64,000 nucleotides of DNA, from positions 92,334 through 156,333 of the forward strand of contig CAAFZX010000043.1 in assembly GCA_900767675.1 (NCBI GenBank). Direction: 5' to 3'. This DNA is from an uncultured Collinsella sp. (GTDB taxonomy: Bacteria; Actinomycetota; Coriobacteriia; Coriobacteriales; Coriobacteriaceae). Of this stretch, positions 8,484 to 16,803 are shown one piece after another. Under the pieces are notes generated by a model. It saw nothing but the letters and a program-made list of their open reading frames with translations. It made no database searches and had not been told where the DNA came from. Every line of letters begins with the position of its first letter. Position 1 is the first letter of the stretch. The position numbers and the translations under genes are program-made.

Positions 8484-9473
8484 TTAGCGCTGCAGCTCTG
8501 CGGCGCGCACCTGCTCGATGACCTTTTCCATCGTGGCGTCGATGCGGTTTTTTTTGAGCTCGCATTCCCAGATGGTTATGGGTGTCCAGCCCATTTGAGT
8601 GAGTGCTGCCACGGCAGCGCGGTCGCGCTCGACGTTGCGGCGAAACTTTGCCTCCCAAAATTCAACGTTGCGCTTGGGCTGGCTGGGATTGCACTTGGGG
8701 CAGCGATGCCAAAAGCAGCCGTTGACAAAGATGGCGATCTTGCGCCCGGGAAAGGCGATGTCGGGCTTGCCGGGTACCTTCCATTCCAAACGATAGCCCG
8801 TGAGGCCGGCGGCCCGCAGGCGCTGTCGTACGAGCAGCTCGGGCTTGGTGTTGGCGCGCTTGTTGCCCTTCATGGACTTTTTTATAGCGGCGCGACGGCG
8901 GACCAGTTCGCGCTCGTCAGCGGAGAGGTCCGAGGTGTCGATACCGTCCAACAGGCCTGGTTTGGGGTGTTTTTTGCTGCGGCGTTTGATTTTGCGCTTG
9001 GGTTTGGCGGCAGGCTCGTCAGCCGTTGCGGTCTCGGCGTCGTTGGTGCTGCCGTTGGCCTCGAGCCGGTCTTCCTTCAGCTCAATCAGGGCATCAATGA
9101 GCCCCTTGTCGGCGGGCATCCATTCCACCGTGGCAAGCGAGGTGCGCGGAATCCAGCGGATATCGAGCTGGCGATCGTGCTTCTGGGGCTCATCGGATTC
9201 ATCGACGAGCGAGCAGTAGTAGCACTCCATGGAGAGATGGAAATCGGGGTAGTCGTACTCAACAGTGTAGAAATCGCGCAGGTTGGTAACTTTTACCTGC
9301 AGCTCTTCCATAAGCTCGCGGCGCACGGCGTCTTCGGGCGTCTCGCCGCGCATGAGCTTGCCGCCGGGGAACTCCCAAAGTCCCTGCATGTCGCCATAGC
9401 CGCGCTGCACGGCAAGCAGCTCGTCGGATCCTTCCTTGCGAATGATCCCAGCGGCAACATGAACAGTCTTCAA
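8484..9473 (-). CDS. fusion of a MutT-like Nudix hydrolase and a Vsr-type mismatch endonuclease
   Basis: 329 residues. Residues 1-130 form a Nudix domain with Nudix box GGKLMRGETPEDAVRRELME..., as in 8-oxo-dGTP diphosphatases. A basic linker (KPKRKIKRRSKKHPK) follows. The last 140 residues match very-short-patch-repair endonucleases: NTKPELLVRQRL, VPGKPDIAF (catalytic Asp), IFVNGCFWHRCPKC (zinc site), NVERD and GWTPITIWECEL. The start is TTG 9473, with GAGAGGA six bases upstream; the longer open frame to 10058 runs antisense into the ABC gene. One uninterrupted frame covers both domains, so it is a true fusion. No Dcm-type methylase is adjacent. Confidence 0.85.
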   Translation of the reverse strand: MKTVHVAAGIIRKEGSDELLAVQRGYGDMQGLWEFPGGKLMRGETPEDAVRRELMEELQVKVTNLRDFYTVEYDYPDFHLSMECYYCSLVDESDEPQKHDRQLDIRWIPRTSLATVEWMPADKGLIDALIELKEDRLEANGSTNDAETATADEPAAKPKRKIKRRSKKHPKPGLLDGIDTSDLSADERELVRRRAAIKKSMKGNKRANTKPELLVRQRLRAAGLTGYRLEWKVPGKPDIAFPGRKIAIFVNGCFWHRCPKCNPSQPKRNVEFWEAKFRRNVERDRAAVAALTQMGWTPITIWECELKKNRIDATMEKVIEQVRAAELQR

Positions 9474-9621
9474 CAGGAGTCCTCTCTCAACATCAACACG
9501 TGACAGGGTGGCTACCCGTACCTTACACAACGGTAAGGCAAGCGTAAGCCATATCGATGGTAGCCGACTCGACTCCCTGCGACTATAGATGCCGTAGACT
9601 AATCGCAAGAAAGGACTCGGT

Positions 9622-10407
9622 ATGCAAACCACGCACATGGCGACCCCGGTACTGGAGGTCGCGCATCTCGAAAAGGTATATGGAGCGCTGGGCAATGTGA
9701 CCCGCGCGCTCAACGACGTCAGCTTTACCGTCAACCGCGGCGAATTCGTTGGCATCATGGGCGCCTCGGGCTCGGGCAAGTCGACGTTGCTCAACTGCGT
9801 GTCGACCATCGATAGCGCCACAAGTGGCACGATCCGCATCAACGGGCAGGACGTGACGCGCATGAAGCAGGCTAAGCTTTCGCAGTTCCGCCGCGAGGAG
9901 CTCGGCTTTATCTTCCAGGACTCCAACCTGCTCGATACGCTCACGGCACGCGAGAACATCGCCCTGCCGCTCACCATCGCCCGCACAAACTCGGCCGAAA
10001 TCTCGACCCGCGTGCAGGATGTGGCCGCGCGTCTGTCTATTAGCCAGGTGCTCGACAAGTATCCCTACCAGATGTCCGGCGGTCAGCAGCAGCGCGTTGC
10101 CGCGGCTCGCGCGCTCGTCACCGACCCCACTATGATTATGGCCGACGAGCCCACCGGCGCCCTCGACTCTAAAAGCGCCCGCCTGCTGCTCGAGAGCCTA
10201 GAGGCCCTCAACCGCCGCCTGCGCGCCACCGTGCTCATGGTCACGCATGACAGCTTTGCTGCTAGCTACACAAGCTGCGTGCTGTTTATCCGCGACGGCA
10301 AGATCTTTACCGAGCTGCGCCGCGGCGACACCGACCGCCGAGAGTTCTTCGACCGCATTATGGAGGTCGTTGCCATGATGGGCGGTGAGGGCTCCGATGC
10401 TCTGTAA
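9622..10407 (+). CDS. ABC transporter ATP-binding protein (BceA/MacB type)
   Basis: 261 residues. Walker A GASGSGKST, signature MSGGQQQRVAAARAL, Walker B IMADEPTGALDS and the H-loop VTHD are all present. It energises the FtsX-type permease encoded next, whose start overlaps this gene by 11 bases. The subfamily exports or detaches antimicrobial peptides, lipids or macrolides. AAGAAAGGA precedes the ATG. No two-component system sits beside it, unlike the classic bceRS-bceAB arrangement. Confidence 0.9.
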   Translation: MQTTHMATPVLEVAHLEKVYGALGNVTRALNDVSFTVNRGEFVGIMGASGSGKSTLLNCVSTIDSATSGTIRINGQDVTRMKQAKLSQFRREELGFIFQDSNLLDTLTARENIALPLTIARTNSAEISTRVQDVAARLSISQVLDKYPYQMSGGQQQRVAAARALVTDPTMIMADEPTGALDSKSARLLLESLEALNRRLRATVLMVTHDSFAASYTSCVLFIRDGKIFTELRRGDTDRREFFDRIMEVVAMMGGEGSDAL

Positions 10408-12634
10408 ACTCGCTTGGGGCAACGTCCGCCGCGCCGGCCGCGACTACCTCGTCTACCTTTTGACGCTCACCCTGGGCGTCACGGTCTTCTATGCCTTTAA
10501 CACCATCTCGATGCAGGTCGACATCGCCGGAATCGATGAAGAGGGCTTGGCACAGGTTATGGGCAGCATGCTCGGCTACCTGACGTACTTTTTGGCCGGT
10601 GTCATGGCCTTTTTGATGGTGTATGCCAATAACTTCATCATGAAACGCCGCAAGAAGGAGTTTGGCCTGTACCAGGTGCTCGGCATGGGGCGCGGGCGCG
10701 TCGCCACGATCATGGCGCTCGAGACCGTGATAGTATCGGTCGTGGCCTTTGTTGCCGGCATTGTGCTGGGCGTGGGGCTCTCCCAGCTCATGACGTTCTT
10801 TACGGCCTCGCTCTTTAAGACGCAGATTGCCAATTTCCACTTTTTCTTCTCGGCGCATGCGTTCAACCTGACCCTTGCCTGCATGCTCGTGATGTTTGTG
10901 CTCACGCTACTGCTGAACCTTCGAGCCGTGCGTCGTACCAAACTCATCGAGCTTATGGGTGCCGAGCGTCGCAACGAGAGCATCAAGACACGCAGCCCCT
11001 GGATCGCGATTGCCATCTTTGCCGTGGGCGTGGTGCTTGTGGGCGTGGCCTATTACCGTCTGCTACGTGATGGGTTCCCGCTAACCGCGACGGACAGCAA
11101 GCTGCAAGAGGCTATGAACCAGTTTGGCATTACGACCGCTATGGTTACAGTGGGCACCTTTGCCCTGTTTTGGGGACTCTCGGGCATGCTTATCAAGCTG
11201 TTGCAGAGCCTGCGCAGCGTGTATTGGCGCGGCCTCAATATGTTTACCGTGCGTCAGCTTTCGGCCAAGGTCAATACGGTGTGCTTTTCGATGGGCGTCA
11301 TCGCGATGATTCTGTTTTTGGCCATTACCTCGGTGACCTGCGGTATGTCGATTGCCAATGTGATGAACGAGAATCTGGAGCGCTATAACCCTGTTGACGT
11401 GTCTCAGACGTATGTCTATTACACGCCCGAAACGCTCGACTACTACAAGGAGTATGTCAATCCGTCTGAGGCCGATCGCATGGTGCTGGCCGATGCAACG
11501 GTCGATTTGTACGCTGCATGGCATGGCGATCGTAAAGATCCCGATAACGTTGCAGACGGTATTAAGGGCAAGTCGGCGGACAACAACGACGAGACCGGCA
11601 AGAAGGTCAATATCGCCGATGTTGCCGGTGAGCATGTGCAGATCGATTCGTATCTGAGTTATCCGCTTGGCGGCTCGGGCCCCTCGGTGGTGGCGGGTGA
11701 GATGTGCAAGGCCATGGGCGAAAAGCTTCCCAAGGCGCTCGAGGGAAGCAACGCCGATGCGATGGGTCTGTATGTGACGCCGGCGAGCCAGTACAACAAA
11801 CTGCGCCAGATGATGGGCGAGGAGCCGGTGAGCATTGGCCGCGACCAGTATCTGCTCACGTGTGATATGGGCGGTGAGCTGGGCGACCTGTACACCAAGT
11901 ATATGGCTGGCGGCCATGCCCTAACCTTGGGCGGGCATACGCTCAAGCCCGCAACCGATAAGTCGGACGAGGACACGGCGGCCATCGCCAACTCGGCGAT
12001 GGGCAGCAATCCCGGTACCGTGGTCGTAGCCGATGAGCTGCTGTCCCAGCTTAATCTGCAACCGTATTCCAGTAATCTGCTCGTTAATTACAAACAGGGT
12101 ATGGATACGACCGAGGCAGACGAGAGCATTAAATACACCTTGCTCGACAATCTGCTCGTTGACGGCAAGGAGCCGGGGTCGTGGGGAGTCTTCATCACGC
12201 GTTCCGAGATGTACACGCAAGCAGCGCAGATGAACGGCATGATTAGCTATCTGGCCATCTACATTGGCTTTGTGCTGGTCGTTGCGTGCGCGGCAATCCT
12301 ATCGATCCAGCAGCTCTCCAATGTGGCCGACGGCAGCCGCAGCTATCGTGTGCTGGCACAGATCGGCTGTGACGACCGCCAGATCCGGCATTCGGTGATG
12401 GCGCAGCAAGCGGTATTCTTCCTGTTCCCGCTGGCAGTGGGCTTGGCGCACTCCTTTGTGGCGCTCAAGGTGATCATCGAGCTGGTGAGCGTATTCGGCG
12501 ATATGAGCATCGCCGGCACCGTGGGCCTCACCTGCGCGATTTTCCTGGCGGCCTATGGTGGCTACTTCCTGGTGACGTACCTCATGAGCGCCGGCATGGT
12601 ACAAGCTGCCATCGCCACCCGCTACAGCGAGTAA
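10397..12634 (+). CDS. FtsX-like ABC transporter permease (BceB type)
   Basis: 745 residues with about ten membrane segments: one near residue 20, a group at 55-170 (FtsX domain), more at 200-310, a large extracellular domain of roughly 250 residues, then three or four segments at the C terminus. This resembles the BceB plan of bacitracin-type transporters. The ATG at 10397 lies inside the end of the ATPase gene and is preceded by GGTGAGGG. It partners the ATPase at 9622 and ends at a clear terminator. The substrate is unknown. Confidence 0.85.
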   Translation: MLCKLAWGNVRRAGRDYLVYLLTLTLGVTVFYAFNTISMQVDIAGIDEEGLAQVMGSMLGYLTYFLAGVMAFLMVYANNFIMKRRKKEFGLYQVLGMGRGRVATIMALETVIVSVVAFVAGIVLGVGLSQLMTFFTASLFKTQIANFHFFFSAHAFNLTLACMLVMFVLTLLLNLRAVRRTKLIELMGAERRNESIKTRSPWIAIAIFAVGVVLVGVAYYRLLRDGFPLTATDSKLQEAMNQFGITTAMVTVGTFALFWGLSGMLIKLLQSLRSVYWRGLNMFTVRQLSAKVNTVCFSMGVIAMILFLAITSVTCGMSIANVMNENLERYNPVDVSQTYVYYTPETLDYYKEYVNPSEADRMVLADATVDLYAAWHGDRKDPDNVADGIKGKSADNNDETGKKVNIADVAGEHVQIDSYLSYPLGGSGPSVVAGEMCKAMGEKLPKALEGSNADAMGLYVTPASQYNKLRQMMGEEPVSIGRDQYLLTCDMGGELGDLYTKYMAGGHALTLGGHTLKPATDKSDEDTAAIANSAMGSNPGTVVVADELLSQLNLQPYSSNLLVNYKQGMDTTEADESIKYTLLDNLLVDGKEPGSWGVFITRSEMYTQAAQMNGMISYLAIYIGFVLVVACAAILSIQQLSNVADGSRSYRVLAQIGCDDRQIRHSVMAQQAVFFLFPLAVGLAHSFVALKVIIELVSVFGDMSIAGTVGLTCAIFLAAYGGYFLVTYLMSAGMVQAAIATRYSE

Positions 12635-12672
12635 CAAGCGGGCAAAACCGTCGCAAAATCAGAGCGAATAAC

Positions 12673-12713
12673 CGCCGCGAAGGGAGTCCAGCTCCCCCTT
12701 CGCGGCGTTTTTT
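12673..12713 (+). terminator. intrinsic terminator of the ABC operon
   Basis: CGCCGCGAAGGGAG pairs with CTCCCCCTTCGCGGCG across a five-base loop and is followed by TTTTTT. It lies 40 bases after the permease stop. Confidence 0.85.
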
Positions 12714-12738
12714 GTCTGACTGATGAGTCTCAAGGCCA

Positions 12739-12855
12739 AGTGAGTAGACTTTTTTGGATCTGTCGAGCACATTGCGGGTAGCGCCCAACAAAACCGCAGG
12801 TCAGAACTGTGGCGCATTTGGTCGTGCTTCGCCTCCTGCAAAAAGCCTACTCACT
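12739..12855. repeat. imperfect inverted repeat
   Basis: AGTGAGTAGACTTTTTT (12739-12755) is matched by CAAAAAGCCTACTCACT (12839-12855) with one or two mismatches, about 83 bases apart. It belongs to the stretch 12714-13185, which contains no supported gene. Confidence 0.55.
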
Positions 12856-12911
12856 CAGTTTTTTCTGTTAGAAGATCGCCGCGAGGGAAAGCAGCTCTCC
12901 TACAGCTGTTG

Positions 12912-12963
12912 ACGTTTGCCCAGATAAAACCTGCCAAAATAAACCCGTCCCTTTTTGGTCGGT
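12912..12963 (-). repeat. GGGAC-type dispersed hairpin repeat, copy L1
   Basis: On the minus strand it reads CCGACCAAAAAGGGACGGG then TTTATTTTGGCAGG and GTTTTATCTGGGCAAACG. Close copies lie at 39545, 43103, 49154 and 50354. The CCAAAA/TTTTGG arms flank an AGGGACAGG loop. Confidence 0.75.
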
Positions 12964-12987
12964 GTGGGTTTTTGGACGCTTGCCCGA

Positions 12988-13053
12988 CGAGAGTGGATAA
13001 TCTCCCACTTTGAGCGCGAACATGGGCCAAAAACGGGAGATTATCCACTCTCG
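12988..13053 (+). repeat. GAGTGGATAATCTCCC hairpin repeat, copy F
   Basis: Perfect 19-bp arms (12988-13006 with 13035-13053) surround a 28-base loop. A second copy at 55811 has the same stem and, in opposite orientation, a related loop (ACTTTGAG ... GGGCC ... AAAAC). Confidence 0.85.
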
Positions 13054-13185
13054 TGGTGAGCGGGCTCTTGTGTCGATTCATTCCCTTTTTAGTAGGCTGT
13101 GCTTGCACTTTAGCGTGCGACAGCGGATAATGCCGAGCACTCGACAATACGCTTATTGCTCTTTCTATAGATTGAGGAGGCCCCT

Positions 13186-14217
13186 ATGGCCATGGAATTC
13201 AAACGCAAGTTGCCGATCCCCATGGAGATCCGCGAGGAAATGCCACTTTCTGCCGAGCTTACCGCCAAAAAGCAGGCATTTGACGCCGAGGTCGCCAAAG
13301 TCTTTACCGGCGAGGACGCACGCAAGGTGCTTATCATCGGTCCGTGCTCTGCCGACCGCGAGGACTCGGTGCTTGAGTACATGAACCGACTGGCCAAGAC
13401 CGCCGAGGAGGTCAAGGACAAGCTCATCATCATTCCGCGCGTCTATACCAACAAGCCGCGCACCAAGGGCACCGGCTACAAGGGTCTGCTGCACAACCCC
13501 AACCCCGAGGCTCCCGACGACCTGCTCGAGGGCGTCAAGGCCATCCGCCACATGCACCTGCGCGTCATCGAGGAGACGGGCTTCTTCACCGCTGACGAGA
13601 TGCTCTACCCGTCCAACTACCAGTACCTCGTCGACTTGCTGAGCTACGTTGCCGTGGGCGCGCGCTCGGTCGAGAACCAGGAGCATCGCCTGGTGTCGAG
13701 CGGCATTTCGGTACCCGTGGGCATGAAGAACCCCACTGCCGGCTCCACCACCGTTATGCTCAACTCCATCTACGCCGCCCAGGCGCACCAGAGTTTTATC
13801 TTCCGCAACTGGGAGGTCGAGTGCGACGGCAATCCGCTCGCGCACGCCGTCATGCGCGGCTACATTGGCCTCGACGGCCGCACCTACCCTAACTACCACT
13901 ACGAGCATCTGGAGCGTCTTGCCGAGCGCTACACCGAGCACGCCGGTTATGCCAACCCAGCGGCGGTCATCGACTGCAACCATGACAACTCGGGCAAGCG
14001 TCCGCTGGAGCAGTATCGCATTTGCAAGGAGGTGCTCGACAGCTGCCGCCGCAACGAAGCCATCTCCAGGCTGGTCAAGGGCTTTATGATCGAGTCCTAC
14101 CTTGAGGACGGCAACCAGCCGGTCGACGGCGGCGTCTTTGGCAAGTCGATCACCGATCCGTGCCTGGGCTGGGAAAAGACCGACTACCTCATTCACGAGA
14201 TCGCGGAGCGGGTTTAG
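13186..14217 (+). CDS. 3-deoxy-7-phosphoheptulonate synthase (DAHP synthase, AroG/F/H type)
   Basis: Condenses phosphoenolpyruvate with erythrose-4-phosphate, the first step of the shikimate pathway. The 343-residue protein matches the class I-alpha family of E. coli AroF/G/H. Visible motifs are IIGPCSAD, PRVYTNKPRTKGTGYKG, VGMKNPT and DCNHDNSGK. The start has the strong site GAGGAGG before the ATG; a second ATG two codons on is possible. Feedback specificity cannot be assigned. It is monocistronic, followed by a hairpin right after the stop. Confidence 0.93.
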   Translation: MAMEFKRKLPIPMEIREEMPLSAELTAKKQAFDAEVAKVFTGEDARKVLIIGPCSADREDSVLEYMNRLAKTAEEVKDKLIIIPRVYTNKPRTKGTGYKGLLHNPNPEAPDDLLEGVKAIRHMHLRVIEETGFFTADEMLYPSNYQYLVDLLSYVAVGARSVENQEHRLVSSGISVPVGMKNPTAGSTTVMLNSIYAAQAHQSFIFRNWEVECDGNPLAHAVMRGYIGLDGRTYPNYHYEHLERLAERYTEHAGYANPAAVIDCNHDNSGKRPLEQYRICKEVLDSCRRNEAISRLVKGFMIESYLEDGNQPVDGGVFGKSITDPCLGWEKTDYLIHEIAERV

Positions 14218-14244
14218 TTACGCGGTTTTACCAAACCGCGTAAC
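14217..14244. repeat. perfect 12-bp hairpin at the DAHP synthase stop
   Basis: GTTACGCGGTTT pairs with AAACCGCGTAAC across four bases, starting at the last base of the stop codon. There is no T-run, so termination is uncertain. Confidence 0.6.
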
Positions 14245-14392
14245 GGCTCGACGCTGCGCGGGCCGCATTTGGACAATCTGACGTTCAACTTCAAGGGCGC
14301 GACCAGGAGGTCAGCGCCCTTTCGTTTCACGTCACCTTGTCTCAAATGCGACCCGCTCGCTGACTTATGCTCAACCTGCGGCGGGGCACTCA

Positions 14393-14535
14393 TTGGGGAC
14401 AGACTTAAATGAGTAGTCGTTGGGGACGTTCTTGTTTGACTAGTCGTTTAAGAACGTCCCCAATGACTACCTTTCAAACCTGGCAGTTGGGTGTTCCTTA
14501 TGCGCCGGCACTTGGGGACACTCCTTGCACCAGCG
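14393..14535. repeat. cluster of GGGGAC repeats
   Basis: TTGGGGACGTTCTT (14420-14433) is inverted as AAGAACGTCCCCAA (14449-14462) around a GACTAGTC palindrome. Further GGGGACA units lie at about 14394 and 14514. A related GGGGACGTTCC occurs near position 67. These resemble REP sequences. Confidence 0.6.
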
Positions 14536-14587
14536 GGCGTGGTCTGCTCGCTTGCATTGTCGGATTCTTGGCGTTCTCCAAGCTCTG

Positions 14588-14815
14588 TGGGCAAAAAATG
14601 GCAAATATGAGTACTGTTGCTGCCGAGGTGCCATATTGCCCTTGCAAGTTAATAGACATAACGGCAAATATGTTCATTAACGCTAGAGCATATAAGCCCG
14701 CGAGAGAGCTGTTGGATCAATTGGGGCGTCCATACAAGCCGTGAGGACGGCATTTGGGGCCGATTTGGCTGTTACTAAAAAGGTAACAGTACTCATTTTT
14801 GCCATTTTTTGCCCA
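14588..14815. repeat. long inverted repeat M
   Basis: A 33-base arm at 14588-14620 is inverted at 14783-14815 with about two mismatches (GGGCAAAAAATGGCAAA and TTTGCCATTTTTTGCCC ends). About 160 bases separate the arms. The stretch 14245-14870 has no supported gene. Confidence 0.75.
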
Positions 14816-14875
14816 CGGGGTCTGGAAGGGCTGCCGATCTGGCCCCAGGGGAGCCGGTTCGAGGGTCGCGGAACG

Positions 14876-14919
14876 AAAAGAACGGGGGGCGCAGACTGTC
14901 CTGCGCCCCCCCGTTCTTT
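14876..14919 (-). terminator. intrinsic terminator of the ABC exporter operon
   Basis: An 18-bp GC-rich stem with a short loop lies 28 bases after the 14947 stop. On the minus strand it is followed by TTTT. Confidence 0.8.
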
Positions 14920-14946
14920 GGGTATCGCTGCTGGTTGCCGCCGAAT

Positions 14947-16803
14947 CTACGCCGCCTCGTCGAACTGCGAGTTGTACAGGTCGGCGTAGAAGCGGCCCTG
15001 GGCGAGCAGCTCGTCGTGCGTGCCCTTCTCGACGATGTCACCGTCGCGGATTACTAGGATCACGTCGGCGTTGCGGATCGTGGACAGGCGGTGCGCGATG
15101 ACAAAGCTGGTACGGCCCTGCATCAGCGCATCCATGGCACGCTGAATAAGCTCCTCGGTACGAGTGTCAACGTTGGAGGTCGCCTCGTCCAGAATCAGCG
15201 CCGGGCGGTCGGCCAAAATAGCACGGGCGATGGTCACGAGCTGGCGCTGACCCTGCGACAGGTTAGTGCCCTCCTCGTTGATCATAAAGTCGTAACCGCC
15301 GGCGAGCGTATGGATAAAGTGGTCGCAGCGCGCGGCGCGTGCGGCAGCCTCGACCTCGGCATCGCTCGCATCGGGGCGTCCGTAGCGGATATTCTCGCGG
15401 ATGGTGCCGTTAAACAGCCAGGTGTCCTGCAGCACCATGGCAAACTCGCCGCGCAGCGCCGCGCGGTCCCAGTCGCGCACGTCGACGCCCTCGACGCGCA
15501 GCGAACCGCCGTCCACGTCGTAGAAACGCTGCAGCAGCTTAATGAGCGTGGTCTTGCCGGCGCCGGTGGGGCCGACGATGGCAATGGTTTGGCCGGGCTG
15601 CGCCTCGCAGCTAAAGTCGTGGATGATGGTCTTGTCGGGCGTGTAGCCAAACTTGACATGGTCGAACTCCACGTGGCCGGGGCGCTTCTCGGGAATCTGC
15701 GCGTCGGCCTTCTGCTCCTCCTCGGGCGCGGCCAGGAACTCAAACACGCGCTCGGTGGCGGCGGCCATCGACTGCATCGTGTTGCTCACGTTGCCCAGCT
15801 GCTGCACGGGTTGCGTAAAGTTGCGAACGTACTGGATAAAGCTCTGGATGTCGCCGGGCGTGGCATTGCCGGTCAGCGCGAGCTGCGCGCCCACCACGAC
15901 GACGCCCACGTAGCCCATGTTGCCCACCAAGCTCATAAGCGGCATCATCAGGCCCGACAGGAACTGCGAGCGCCAACCACTAATAAAGAGGCGGTCGTTT
16001 TGACGGTCGAACTCCTCGATCGAGGCCTCGGCGCGGTCGAACACCTGAATGACGTTCTGGCCGGCAAAGTCCTCCTCGATAATGCCGTTGACGGTGCCCA
16101 GGACCTGCTGCTGCTCGCGGAAGTACGGCTGCGAGAAGTGAATCATCACGGTCAGGATAATCGCGGCGGCCGGCAGCGTGAGCACGGTGACGCCGGTAAG
16201 CGGCAGGCTGATCGAAAGCATCATGACGAGCACGCCGATAATCTGCGTCACCGACGTGATGAGCTGCGTCACGCTCTGGTTGAGCGACTGGCCGAGCGTA
16301 TCGACGTCGTTGGTGATGCGGCTGAGCACGTCGCCCTTGCTGTGGCCATTGAAGTAGCTCATCGGCACGACGGCGATCTTGGCGGCGATCTCTTTGCGCA
16401 TGCGGTAGCAAATCTTTTGCGTGACGCCGGTCATGAGCCAGCCCTGGATGAGGCTGCAAACAGAGCTTGCCAGATACAGGCAGAGCAAAAAGCCGAGCGT
16501 CTTGGCGATCCAGGCAAAGTCAACGTCGCCGGTACCGTTGACCTTGGCGACCAGGCCTTCGAACAGCTTAGTCGTAACCTGGCCGAGCACCTTGGGCCCC
16601 ACAATGTTAAAGATGACCGAGCACACGGCAAAGGCGACGGCGGCAAACACGGCAATCTTGTGCTGGCCGATATAGCCGAGCAGCTGCCTCATGGTGCCCT
16701 TAAAGTCCTTGGCCTTTTCGCCACGGCGCATGCCACCCATGCGGCCCATGGGACCACGCCGGCGGGTGGGCTTGGGAATCTGAGTCTTGGTCTCGTCTGC
16801 CAT
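14947..16803 (-). CDS. ABC exporter subunit with canonical ATP site (membrane-ATPase fusion)
   Basis: 618 residues: six membrane segments (about residues 45-330) fused to an ATPase domain. Walker A is GPTGAGKTTL, the signature LSQGQRQL, Walker B LILDEATSNVD with the catalytic Glu, and the H-loop IAHRLST. It pairs with the degenerate partner encoded just upstream (one-base TAATG overlap). Together they form a heterodimeric drug or lipid exporter of the BmrCD/TM287-288 type. The operon is led by a MarR gene, which suggests induction by a small toxic compound. Confidence 0.9.
   Translation of the reverse strand: MADETKTQIPKPTRRRGPMGRMGGMRRGEKAKDFKGTMRQLLGYIGQHKIAVFAAVAFAVCSVIFNIVGPKVLGQVTTKLFEGLVAKVNGTGDVDFAWIAKTLGFLLCLYLASSVCSLIQGWLMTGVTQKICYRMRKEIAAKIAVVPMSYFNGHSKGDVLSRITNDVDTLGQSLNQSVTQLITSVTQIIGVLVMMLSISLPLTGVTVLTLPAAAIILTVMIHFSQPYFREQQQVLGTVNGIIEEDFAGQNVIQVFDRAEASIEEFDRQNDRLFISGWRSQFLSGLMMPLMSLVGNMGYVGVVVVGAQLALTGNATPGDIQSFIQYVRNFTQPVQQLGNVSNTMQSMAAATERVFEFLAAPEEEQKADAQIPEKRPGHVEFDHVKFGYTPDKTIIHDFSCEAQPGQTIAIVGPTGAGKTTLIKLLQRFYDVDGGSLRVEGVDVRDWDRAALRGEFAMVLQDTWLFNGTIRENIRYGRPDASDAEVEAAARAARCDHFIHTLAGGYDFMINEEGTNLSQGQRQLVTIARAILADRPALILDEATSNVDTRTEELIQRAMDALMQGRTSFVIAHRLSTIRNADVILVIRDGDIVEKGTHDELLAQGRFYADLYNSQFDEAA

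Noticed and set aside
9474..10058. N-terminal extension of the MutT-Vsr frame
   Set aside because: Runs antisense into the ABC ATPase gene; a TTG with GAGAGGA at 9473 begins exactly at the Nudix domain.
14409..14744. 111-residue ORF in the gap after the DAHP synthase gene
   Set aside because: No RBS, translates through GGGGAC repeats and one arm of an inverted repeat; no family resemblance.
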